Source: Gammaproteobacteria bacterium (GTDB lineage Bacteria; Pseudomonadota; Gammaproteobacteria; Pseudomonadales; Balneatricaceae). From it: a stretch of 35,305 nt of DNA. Shown here in pieces: positions 29,223-35,305 of the stretch (position 1 is the first letter of the stretch; the number at the start of each line of letters is the position of its first letter). A model generated the notes under the pieces. It searched no databases. It saw nothing but the letters and a program-made list of their open reading frames with translations, and was not told the origin of the DNA. Both the position numbers and the translations under genes were made by a program. The stretch spans positions 1 through 35,305 of the forward strand of contig JAQRMV010000019.1 of NCBI GenBank assembly GCA_028598985.1, written 5' to 3'.

Positions 29223-29783
29223 ATGCAAGATATTCAATTACTACTAATTTCTCTAAGCAAAAAGCAGGATGCTCAACTATTGAAAGCGCTCTACATAGCA
29301 ACACAAGTGCGTCTCTTTTCCGTTTGCTTGCGTATATTAAAAGACCAGCAACAGGCTGAAGATGCTATGCAGGAGAGTTTTTTGAAAATTTGGTATAAAG
29401 CCAACGATTACGACCCCAACAAGTCCCAAGCCATGACTTGGCTAAGCCGAGTCGTACGCAACCAAGCCATTGACTTATTGCGTCGACGAAATAAGTTGGT
29501 AGAAACTCAGGTTGATGTCAATGATGTGCCCGAAATGATCGATGCCAGCCCTAGTCAAATCAGTCAATTGGAAGCCGTTGAAGCCAATGCCAAATTGCAG
29601 TTTTGTCTGGCAACCTTAAAAAAAGAGCAAGTGCATTGTATTATGGCCAGTTATTTCCAAGGCCAAACAGCCAAACAGATCGCCAGCCATTTACAGCGCC
29701 CCGTAAGCACCGTTAAATCTTGGATGGCCCGCAGCATGCCAATATTACGTAAGTGTTTGGAGAACAGCTATGAAGGTTCTTAA
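29223..29783 (+). CDS. ECF RNA polymerase sigma factor (SigK/SigF-like) facing the buf operon
   Basis: A 186-aa ECF sigma factor. Region 2 (about 30-95) contains RLFSVCLRILKDQQQAEDAMQESFLKIW, which binds the -10 element and core polymerase, and MTWLSRVVRNQAIDLLRRR. Region 4 (about 125-178) holds the helix-turn-helix TAKQIASHLQRPVSTVKSWMARSM, which reads the -35 element. It overlaps its anti-sigma gene by 14 bp. Divergent placement from bufA suggests it turns on the bufferin operon on metal stress, as SigF does in Caulobacter and RpoQ in Cupriavidus. No ribosome binding site is seen before the ATG, but no later ATG keeps region 2. Confidence 0.9.
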   Translation: MQDIQLLLISLSKKQDAQLLKALYIATQVRLFSVCLRILKDQQQAEDAMQESFLKIWYKANDYDPNKSQAMTWLSRVVRNQAIDLLRRRNKLVETQVDVNDVPEMIDASPSQISQLEAVEANAKLQFCLATLKKEQVHCIMASYFQGQTAKQIASHLQRPVSTVKSWMARSMPILRKCLENSYEGS

Positions 29784-30423
29784 TAACGACGAACTAAACC
29801 GTTTGGCCTACGCCCACGCCACGGACACTTTGGACAAGGAAGATCGCGCTTACTTAGCACACATTGGCCCCGATAATGCAGATTTTAATCAGCACCTAAC
29901 GGCTTGGCACAAAAAGCTTGCGGAATTGGATTTTGCAGCCAACGAAACCATACCTCCGGCTAGCATTTGGCAGCGTATCGAAGCTAAAATTGTAGCAGAA
30001 GCCACACAACAACCAATCTCGACTACCAAATCTTGGTGGCAACCCTTTGCAGTTGCCGCCACTATCGCCTTTTTTGGCTTTTTTCTGTACTGGCAAACGA
30101 CGCCTCAGGTCAACAGTGTAAATTTAGACAACCAATGGTTGGTGCAAGTCGATCAAAGCTCTTCACAACTCATTATAGCGGCCCAAGACCCAATGCTCGT
30201 ACCAAAAGGAAAGGTATGTAATCTGTGGTTGAAAATCGGTAAGACCGTCATTGGGATTGCTCAAATGCCACTACAAGGTGACCTAGTATTGGACCTAGAA
30301 GACAAGCCACAATTGAAAGCATTGTTAGGACAACCTGGCACCATGATGGTAACCATCGATGCAGCCGATGCAGGCTTGGCCGTAATGAACAATCAATCCA
30401 TTATTAATGGCCAATGGCTCTAA
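29770..30423 (+). CDS. RskA-type membrane anti-sigma factor
   Basis: The 217-aa protein has a cytoplasmic N-terminal sigma-binding region (about 1-75; [17 protein letters not shown] and [13 protein letters not shown], the pattern of anti-sigma-K factors), a single membrane helix near 90-108 ([20 protein letters not shown]) and a periplasmic C-terminal domain with [17 protein letters not shown] and [14 protein letters not shown] lone periplasmic Cys in that last stretch might sense metal or thiol stress, but this is a guess. No HxxxCxxC zinc motif is present. GGAG lies 7 bp before the ATG and the start overlaps the sigma gene, so the two are made together. Confidence 0.87.
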   Translation: MKVLNNDELNRLAYAHATDTLDKEDRAYLAHIGPDNADFNQHLTAWHKKLAELDFAANETIPPASIWQRIEAKIVAEATQQPISTTKSWWQPFAVAATIAFFGFFLYWQTTPQVNSVNLDNQWLVQVDQSSSQLIIAAQDPMLVPKGKVCNLWLKIGKTVIGIAQMPLQGDLVLDLEDKPQLKALLGQPGTMMVTIDAADAGLAVMNNQSIINGQWL

Positions 30424-30452
30424 ATGTGTTCTCAATAGAGACCCAAAACGAT

Positions 30453-30575
30453 GAAATCACCCTAGTAGGCAACCTCACCCAAGCACAAAAAGAGCAGCTA
30501 TTAGCTATTGCAGACAAATGCCCAGTTCACAAAACGCTGCATGGGCAGGCCGTGATTGAAACCAGACTTAGTTAA
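30453..30575 (+). pseudogene. Relic of the 3' end of the alpha/beta-hydrolase-OsmC fusion gene
   Basis: It encodes the last 40 residues of the fusion protein, starting [16 protein letters not shown] and including DKCPVHKTL with the second reactive Cys, then the stop at 30573-30575. One base change turns Ile into Val compared with the intact gene (residue 372). Upstream of 30453 the frame continues into unrelated cassette sequence (a GTG at 30426 could open a 49-codon frame), so no OsmC active site can form. Confidence 0.9.
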
Positions 30576-30629
30576 GTGACGGTATAAAGAAGCCAGCCAA
30601 ATTAAATGGCATCAGGCTGGTTGGAAGGT
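30453..30629 (+). repeat. 177-bp direct repeat, right copy (relic of the osmC end and true maiA 3' end)
   Basis: The second copy of the 26551-26727 segment with one mismatch. Here the left 123 bp are a dead fragment of the osmC fusion gene, while 30602-30629 are the real last nine codons and stop of maiA on the minus strand (SPSNQPDAI). MaiA proteins usually end in an NQPDA-like sequence, so the maiA end is native here and copied at the left repeat. Confidence 0.97.
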
Positions 30630-31252
30630 GACGATTTTGTAAACGCGTCGAGCTCCAAACAATTGTCATTAATTCTAACAATATTGGGGTATTCATCCAT
30701 AGGACAATTAAACCGTATCGCATTATAAACTTGCGGTACCAAGCATATATCAGCCATTGTAATCTCATTACCAAAACAGAATTGTGTGCCGCTACTAGCA
30801 TTTAAACGTGCTTCTAAAGCGCTAAAGCCAAGGTGCACCCAGTGTACGTACCACCTTTTTTTTGCCTCATCGCTCACCTTTAACTCATTACTCAGATATT
30901 GCAAAACCCGTAAATTATTGAGCGGATGAATGTCACAGGCGATGGATTGAGAAAAGGCACGCACTTGTGCACGACTCATTAAATCTATAGGCAATATAGG
31001 ATTAGCTGGATATTTTTCTTCCAAATATTCCATAATGGCTAAAGACTGATGCAATACACCATCATCGGTTTCAAGTATTGGCACTAACCCATTGGGGGAC
31101 TTATGCAAATATTCAGTTGTTTTTTGTTGCCCACCGTCAACTAAAAGGTTAACAGGAATAAGCGTATGCTCTAACTGTTTATGGTTGAGGGCAATGCGCA
31201 CACGGTATGCAGCAGTGCTTCTAAAATAAGTGCTTAAATCCATGTTTTCCAT
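30602..31252 (-). CDS. maiA: Maleylacetoacetate isomerase (zeta-class GST)
   Basis: It isomerises maleylacetoacetate to fumarylacetoacetate with glutathione, the fifth step of tyrosine breakdown. The 216-aa protein has the GST N-domain with STYFRSTAAYRVRIALN, where the active-site Ser motif of zeta GSTs is expected (SS-x-S-x-R-VRIAL in others, here RSTAAYRVRIAL), then GLVPILETDDGVLHQSLAIMEYLEE and a helical C-domain (CDIHPLNNLRVLQYL). It follows the VOC gene by 6 bp and is the last gene of the hpd operon. Its final nine codons lie in the right 177-bp repeat. Starts at 31252 or 31243 are both possible. Confidence 0.93.
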   Translation of the reverse strand: MENMDLSTYFRSTAAYRVRIALNHKQLEHTLIPVNLLVDGGQQKTTEYLHKSPNGLVPILETDDGVLHQSLAIMEYLEEKYPANPILPIDLMSRAQVRAFSQSIACDIHPLNNLRVLQYLSNELKVSDEAKKRWYVHWVHLGFSALEARLNASSGTQFCFGNEITMADICLVPQVYNAIRFNCPMDEYPNIVRINDNCLELDAFTKSSPSNQPDAI

Positions 31253-31258
31253 AGGCCT

Positions 31259-31789
31259 TTATTCGCTGGCATGTACCCAATCTGCGTGACGGGGCGCTTT
31301 CTTAGTGATTGACCACTCTTCGAGCATTTGCCATTTTACTTCATCAAGCCGTTGCAGTTTAGCTTTTTCTTGTTGATCGGGGGCAGCAAGTTCTAAACGA
31401 TGTCCGTTGGGATCAAAAAAGTAAATGGAGTGGAATACGGAATGATTAGTCACGCCGAGCACTTCGATTCCATTATTTTCCAAATGATTTTTATAGGCTA
31501 ATAAGGTCTCCATGTCCTTCACTTTAAATGCAATATGTTGCACCCAATCCGGGGTATTTTGATCTTTGCTCATTGTTGGTTTAGTGGGCAATTCAAAAAA
31601 TGCCAATATATTATTTTGGCCAGCGTCTAAAAACACATGCATGTATGGATCGGGCGCTTTGGTTGATGGCACTTGGTTTTCAGCCAACGCCAATACAAAA
31701 TCCATGTTCAGGTTTTCTACATACCATTCTACGGTTTCTTTGGCGTCGTGGCATCGATATGCAACGTGGTGAATATGTTCAACTTTCAT
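31259..31789 (-). CDS. VOC-family (glyoxalase-fold) metalloprotein in the homogentisate operon
   Basis: A 176-aa protein of the vicinal oxygen chelate superfamily with two beta-alpha-beta-beta-beta halves. The four standard metal ligands are all in place: His8 (HHVAYRC), Glu66 (LAFFEL), His85 (VQHIAFKV) and Glu133 (HRLELAAP). The length fits a single-domain glyoxalase or a small dioxygenase-like enzyme. It sits 5 bp after fahA and 6 bp before maiA, so it probably acts on a compound of aromatic breakdown. Its reaction cannot be read from the sequence; note that no hmgA gene is in this operon. Confidence 0.88.
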   Translation of the reverse strand: MKVEHIHHVAYRCHDAKETVEWYVENLNMDFVLALAENQVPSTKAPDPYMHVFLDAGQNNILAFFELPTKPTMSKDQNTPDWVQHIAFKVKDMETLLAYKNHLENNGIEVLGVTNHSVFHSIYFFDPNGHRLELAAPDQQEKAKLQRLDEVKWQMLEEWSITKKAPRHADWVHASE

Positions 31790-31794
31790 ACGAT

Positions 31795-33111
31795 TTAACC
31801 TCTATTTACGGGCGGCAATATTGTTCCCGAACATTCTCCAAATCCAATTCGAGCCATGCCATCAATGTGACACCAACCTCGCAATATGACGGTGTCGCCA
31901 TTTTCTAAAAAGGTTCGAGTTTCGCCGTTTGACAAGGTGATGGGGTGCTTTCCGCCTTCCGTGACTTCTAGTAGCGCACCCATGCTATCTTTGGTGGTGC
32001 CAGACTGGGTACCACTGCCAAAAAAGTCACCCGCTTTCAAGTTACAACCATTAACTGAATGGTGTGTCACCATTTGAGCAATGGTCCAATAAGCCTGATT
32101 AAAATTACTGAGGCCCACACGTTCTGCAGTATCCATGGCAGGTGTTTTTAATAAAACCTCCAACTTCATGTCCAAGGCACCAGAATCGGTGTGTTGCGCC
32201 GAATCTAAATACGGTAACGGCTGTGGGTGATTACTTGGACGAGCCCAAGCTTGCCTATAAGGCGCCAAGGCCTCCATTGTCACAATCCACGGCGACACGG
32301 TAGAAGCAAAACTCTTCGATAAGAATGGCCCCAGTGGCTGGTATTCCCAACCCTGAATGTCACGGGCAGACCAATCGTTAAACAAACACAAACCAAAGAC
32401 GTGCTGCTCTGATTCTTCAATTGGAATAGGCTGACCTAACGCATTACCTTGTCCTATATAGATACCCACTTCCAGTTCATAATCCAACCTTTTACAAGGC
32501 GCCAGTGTGGGACAATCTTGATCAGGGGCCTTCAACTGCCCATAAGGGCGATGAAAACTCTCGCCTGAAACAACAATAGAGGAGCTGCGGCCATGATAAC
32601 CAATGGGAATCCACTGATAATTGGGTAATAAAGGGTTGTCGGGGCGGAATAGCTTGCCAACATTAGTGGCGTGGTTTATCGACGTGTAAAAATCTGTGTA
32701 ATCGCCGATTTGAGCAGGAACCTTGTATTGCGCATCGGACTGAAGCACCAGACAAGCTTCCAATGCACTTTGGTGCTTAGAGCCTTGTTTTAAAGCACCA
32801 GATAAGGCAAGCCGTATGGCCGACCATATTTCCTGGCCTAATTGCATAAAATCATTTAACACATCGTGTGACAATAGCTCTAAAGCAGCGTTGAGCTTAT
32901 GATCAAACAGGCCCGCTTTGTGGGCAGCTGGCATGTCCACAATAAAATCACCAATCGCAACACCCGCCCTAAATGCTTGATTACTATCGCGTAGCTTAAA
33001 GATCGCATAGGGTAGATTTTGGATTGGAAAATCTGTGGTAAGGCTATTCGCTGATTCAACCCAGCTTTGTAGGCTTACATCGTGAGTTTGGTTTAATTTG
33101 ATCATTATCAT
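31795..33111 (-). CDS. fahA: Fumarylacetoacetase
   Basis: It hydrolyses fumarylacetoacetate to fumarate and acetoacetate, the last step of tyrosine/homogentisate breakdown. The 438-aa protein (about 420-440 in the family) has the N-terminal SH3-like domain and the catalytic domain with DFYTSINHATNVGKLFRP (catalytic His and a metal Asp), YHGRSSSIVVSG, LDYELEVGIYIG with metal-binding Glu residues and FNDWSARDIQGWEY with the metal Asp. The start (ATG 33111 or 33105) is 12 bp after hppD. The operon order is hppD-fahA-VOC-maiA. Confidence 0.95.
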   Translation of the reverse strand: MIMIKLNQTHDVSLQSWVESANSLTTDFPIQNLPYAIFKLRDSNQAFRAGVAIGDFIVDMPAAHKAGLFDHKLNAALELLSHDVLNDFMQLGQEIWSAIRLALSGALKQGSKHQSALEACLVLQSDAQYKVPAQIGDYTDFYTSINHATNVGKLFRPDNPLLPNYQWIPIGYHGRSSSIVVSGESFHRPYGQLKAPDQDCPTLAPCKRLDYELEVGIYIGQGNALGQPIPIEESEQHVFGLCLFNDWSARDIQGWEYQPLGPFLSKSFASTVSPWIVTMEALAPYRQAWARPSNHPQPLPYLDSAQHTDSGALDMKLEVLLKTPAMDTAERVGLSNFNQAYWTIAQMVTHHSVNGCNLKAGDFFGSGTQSGTTKDSMGALLEVTEGGKHPITLSNGETRTFLENGDTVILRGWCHIDGMARIGFGECSGTILPPVNRG

Positions 33112-33123
33112 ACCGCTCGTAAA

Positions 33124-34203
33124 TTATGTTTTGCTGCCAACAACACCACGTTCAACCTGGTCTCGCTCGATCGATTCGAACAGGGCTTTAAAGTTGCCCT
33201 CGCCAAATCCATCATCTTTTTTACGCTGAATAAATTCAAAGAATACAGGGCCGATTAACGGCTTAGAAAAGATTTGAAGCAATAGTCTTGGATCATCATT
33301 TTCCGTAGAACCGTCCAATAAAATACCTCGTGTTTGTAGCTCACTAACCGGCTCTCCATGGTTAGGCAATCGCTGGTCTAGCATTTGATAGTAGGCTTCT
33401 GGTGGTGCGCTCATAAAAGGCATTCCCATGGCCTTAAGCCTATCCCAACACTCTATCAAGTTATCACAAGAGAACGCTATGTGCTGAATGCCCTCACCGT
33501 TATATTGCATTAGAAACTCTTCAATCTGACCCGTTTCTTTAGACGCTTCTTCATTGAGAGGAATACGAATCAAGCCATCTGGGGCCGTAAGTGCTTTAGA
33601 TTTAAGGCCCGTATACTCTCCCTTAATATCAAAGTATCTAATTTGTTTAAAGTTGAATAAGCGCTCGTAGAAATCCGACCAATAGTTCATCCGTCCACGA
33701 TAAACGTTATGAGTTAGGTGATCGATGACGTTAAATCCACAACCTTCAGGATGTCGATCAACTCCGTCAATAAATTCAAAATCGATATCATAAATTGAAG
33801 TCCCCTCTTCAAAACGATCGATTAAGTACAGAGGAGCGCCACCAATACCTTTAATAGCCGGCAGACGTAACTCCATGGGGCCCACTGGAATATCAATAGG
33901 TTGGGCACCAAGTTCAAGGGCTCGCTCATAAGCCACTGCCGAATTTTTTACCCTAAAGGCCATCCCGCAGGCACTAGGACCATGCTCCTGAGCAAAATAA
34001 TAAGCATTGCTCGCAGGCTCATAGTTGATCAACAGATTAATGCCCCCTTGGCGGTATAAATCAACCTGCTTTGTTCTGTGTGAAGCGACTTTAGTGAAAC
34101 CCGTCATTGCAAAGGCCGGCTCCAGAACCCCCCGTTCCATCGCGCAAAACTCAATGAATTCAAATCCACATAAACCCATCGGGTTCTCAAAAATGTCAGT
34201 CAT
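33124..34203 (-). CDS. hppD: 4-hydroxyphenylpyruvate dioxygenase
   Basis: An Fe(II) enzyme of the VOC fold that converts 4-hydroxyphenylpyruvate to homogentisate. I start at ATG 34203 ([19 protein letters not shown]), with AGGAG 7-8 bp before it, giving 359 aa. The iron ligands are His162 (DHLTHNV), His241 (IQHIAFSC) and Glu323 ([18 protein letters not shown]), at nearly the same positions as in the Pseudomonas enzyme (161, 240, 322). It leads the operon and is divergent from a MarR regulator; two operator-like inverted repeats lie in the shared region, so repression by that regulator is likely. Confidence 0.96.
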   Translation of the reverse strand: MTDIFENPMGLCGFEFIEFCAMERGVLEPAFAMTGFTKVASHRTKQVDLYRQGGINLLINYEPASNAYYFAQEHGPSACGMAFRVKNSAVAYERALELGAQPIDIPVGPMELRLPAIKGIGGAPLYLIDRFEEGTSIYDIDFEFIDGVDRHPEGCGFNVIDHLTHNVYRGRMNYWSDFYERLFNFKQIRYFDIKGEYTGLKSKALTAPDGLIRIPLNEEASKETGQIEEFLMQYNGEGIQHIAFSCDNLIECWDRLKAMGMPFMSAPPEAYYQMLDQRLPNHGEPVSELQTRGILLDGSTENDDPRLLLQIFSKPLIGPVFFEFIQRKKDDGFGEGNFKALFESIERDQVERGVVGSKT

Positions 34204-34275
34204 AGCCACTCCTAATGAAAATTTACACAAACCACGAGTTAAATCACTATGTGATTGCCAAACAACGGGGTATAT

Positions 34276-34317
34276 TAGTTGTAATTGCATCTAATATAGT
34301 TGTAATTACAACTATAT
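34276..34317. promoter_or_regulatory. Tandem inverted repeats, predicted MarR operators between hppD and marR
   Basis: A perfect 24-bp palindrome (34294-34317; each half reads ATATAGTTGTAA) is preceded by a partial copy TAGTTGTAATTGCATCTA (34276-34293). The centres are 21 bp apart, two helical turns, so two repressor dimers could bind on the same face. Both sit between the divergent starts of hppD (34203) and the regulator gene (34347), overlapping AT-rich promoter-like sequence (TATATTA at 34271). Confidence 0.8.
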
Positions 34318-34346
34318 GCAATATCAAACTCATGGAATGTATCGGA

Positions 34347-34826
34347 ATGACAACTAAACACCCATCGATTTTAGTATTAGAACGCTTTTTACCTTACCGC
34401 CTTTCGATACTGTCGAATCGCATTAGTGGAATCCTATCTAATACTTATAAAAATAAATTTGCATTGTCAGTCAATGAATGGCGCATTATGGCCATGCTTG
34501 GGGAACACCCAAATGCCTCCGCCGATGAAGTCTCCACTAAAATCCAAATAGAAAAATCAATTGTAAGCCGTGCATTAAAAAATTTACTATTACGCAGGTT
34601 AGTAAACCGAGTTGTTGAAACGCAAGACAGGCGAAGGCACAACCTGAGCCTTAGCAGTACCGGGCTGGATATATACAATCAAATGGTGCCGGTTTCATAC
34701 CAATATGAAGAAAAATTATTAACCTGTTTTACTCAACAAGAACAGATGATGTTTGACACATTGAGTGACAAACTCTATCGCCATGCGGAGAAACTCGACC
34801 TAGAAAGCGAGATGCCCAAAGCGTAA
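34347..34826 (+). CDS. MarR-family regulator of the tyrosine/homogentisate operon
   Basis: A 159-aa winged-helix regulator. It begins MTTKHPSILVLERFLPYRLS; GGAA lies 8 bp before the ATG at 34347, which I prefer over longer in-frame starts that would reach into the operators. The DNA-binding domain (about 45-110) holds LSVNEWRIMAMLGEHPNASADEVSTKI, recognition helix segment EKSIVSRALKNLL and the wing VVETQDRRRHNLSLSSTG. It stands divergent to hppD with tandem palindromes between, so it should control this operon and itself. The likely inducer is homogentisate or a related acid, an inference from position. Confidence 0.9.
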   Translation: MTTKHPSILVLERFLPYRLSILSNRISGILSNTYKNKFALSVNEWRIMAMLGEHPNASADEVSTKIQIEKSIVSRALKNLLLRRLVNRVVETQDRRRHNLSLSSTGLDIYNQMVPVSYQYEEKLLTCFTQQEQMMFDTLSDKLYRHAEKLDLESEMPKA

Positions 34827-34869
34827 TAACTTATGCACTTAATATGGACTTAAATCACAGACACAAAAA

Positions 34870-34901
34870 AGCCGGCCAAACCATAAAGCTTTTAACCGGC
34901 T
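34870..34901 (-). terminator. Intrinsic terminator of the right-edge small operon
   Basis: The 6-bp arms AGCCGG and CCGGCT (34870-34875 and 34896-34901) are extended by weaker pairing around a 20-nt loop. On the minus strand they are followed by six T residues (complement of 34865-34870). It should end the transcript of the 57-aa gene at 34929-35102. It lies 44 bp after the convergent marR gene and could serve it weakly. Confidence 0.7.
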
Positions 34902-34928
34902 GATCTATAATGAATTTTTGAATTATTG

Positions 34929-35102
34929 CTACGAACCAGCATCCACAAAATTGTTTACGCGAGACATTTGACGTAACTGGCGTTCAGTCGCATTTTTCAA
35001 GACGCGAGCGTATACACGCTTTTTTTCTGTTGAAGGCGCGTTACGGAAGAATTCAGAAAACGGGGTACTTTCTAAAGTTTTAGTAGGTACAAAAATAGTC
35101 AT
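34929..35102 (-). CDS. Small 57-aa basic protein of unknown function
   Basis: An ATG at 35102-35100 with a good ribosome binding site (GAGG, 7 bp upstream) opens a 57-codon frame ending in TAG at 34929. The protein begins MTIFVPTKTLESTPFSEFF and continues with the basic helical stretch STEKKRVYARVLKNATERQL, ending VNNFVDAGS. It starts 9 bp after the stop of a partly visible gene and is followed by a terminator, so it closes a small operon. I recognise no family. Its strong start signal and terminator support a real gene. Confidence 0.7.
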   Translation of the reverse strand: MTIFVPTKTLESTPFSEFFRNAPSTEKKRVYARVLKNATERQLRQMSRVNNFVDAGS

Positions 35103-35111
35103 ACAATTACC

Positions 35112-35305
35112 TCAATTGCTCTCCTGAGTTAGCGCACGAGATAAAGACTCGCGAGTATATTTTTCAGGTACGTAATTGTCGATCAAATCAACATTCGCTT
35201 TATATGAGCGATGTGTATTATCAATGTTTTTCATCAACACGTCCACTCTTACACCTGCACCATAATCTTGTTTCAACTTATTAACTGTCTCTCGAGCTGC
35301 AAAAT
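35112..35305 (-). CDS. Protein of unknown function, N-terminus outside the window
   Basis: The minus strand is open from the window edge to TGA at 35114-35112, showing the last 63 residues. They are polar and probably helical: VNKLKQDYGAGVRVDVLMKN, then THRSYKANVDLIDNYVPEKY and SLSRALTQESN at the end. The gene precedes the 57-aa gene by 9 bp. No family is recognised; the missing N-terminus may decide it. Confidence 0.6.
   Translation of the reverse strand, partial: FAARETVNKLKQDYGAGVRVDVLMKNIDNTHRSYKANVDLIDNYVPEKYTRESLSRALTQESN

Larger units (their letters stand above)
26551..30629. other. Repeat-bracketed bufferin/ECF-sigma cassette inserted between osmC and maiA
   Basis: A 3725-bp cargo (26728-30452) lies between two copies of a 177-bp direct repeat. 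The repeat equals the convergent junction of the osmC fusion gene and maiA, so removing one repeat and the cargo would restore an uninterrupted osmC-maiA border. The cargo holds doxX, bufC, bufB and bufA on the minus strand and the ECF sigma and anti-sigma genes on the plus strand. No transposase or integrase is present. A single crossover of a circle bearing the junction, or a tandem duplication followed by loss, would produce this structure; the mechanism is inference. Confidence 0.75.

Noticed and set aside
29223..29783. ECF-type -35/-10 pairs near bufA and the sigma gene (TGAAC at 29174)
   Set aside because: No matching -10 sequence at a usual distance on either strand, so I do not call an ECF promoter.
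26551..30629. Composite transposon bracketed by insertion sequences
   Set aside because: The repeats contain host gene ends, with no terminal inverted repeats and no transposase frame.

Overview
The window looks like chromosomal DNA of a gammaproteobacterium with moderate GC content. The block topA, fadA, fadB, a small anchored protein, a universal stress protein and uup resembles the order known in Pseudomonas. EpmC, PdxB, RmuC, TrmH and a full-length six-domain ribosomal protein S1 fit the same class. A marine Oceanospirillales/Pseudomonadales-type bacterium is my inference; no RNA gene or other phylogenetic marker in the window settles it.

Layout. 1-2879 (minus): trmH, pdxB and a left-truncated ATP-NAD kinase-like gene form one operon. 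2993-4959 (plus): a monofunctional prephenate dehydratase, an anchored protein of unknown function and a Sco copper chaperone. 4961-9788: epmC, a MATE transporter, thioredoxin with a bidirectional terminator, a ProQ/FinO RNA chaperone preceded by an unlisted 57-codon coiled-coil gene, and two proteins of unknown function. 9790-19176: topA, fadBA, an anchored protein, a universal stress gene under a perfect Anr/FNR-type box, and uup. 19413-23393: tatD, a glutaredoxin-like gene, a PauR/PuuR-type regulator overlapping rmuC, and two uncharacterised genes. 23485-25161: rpsA, alone, without cmk or ihfB next to it, with its own sigma70-type promoter and a long leader.

The most interesting region is 26551-30629. 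It carries a complete bufferin-type RiPP module: a DUF2282 precursor with signal peptide and four cysteines (bufA), a DUF692 multinuclear iron oxidase (bufB), a DUF2063 partner (bufC) and a DoxX-family membrane protein. A divergent ECF sigma/RskA-type anti-sigma pair faces it. The module is bracketed by a 177-bp direct repeat with one mismatch. The repeat is the junction of two convergent host genes: the 3' end of the alpha/beta-hydrolase-OsmC fusion gene and the 3' end of maiA. Each intact host gene keeps its own end and a dead copy of the other's end lies across the module. This indicates that a metal-stress RiPP cassette was inserted between osmC and maiA with duplication of the junction, and that RecA-type recombination could remove it cleanly.

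30602-34203 (minus): a tyrosine/homogentisate degradation operon hppD-fahA-VOC-maiA, with no homogentisate dioxygenase gene in it. It is divergent from a MarR regulator, with two operator-like inverted repeats 21 bp apart between them. The right edge holds a small two-gene operon: a left-in-window 57-aa protein and an upstream partial gene, both unrecognised, ending at a terminator. No stretch over 300 bp lacks a gene.
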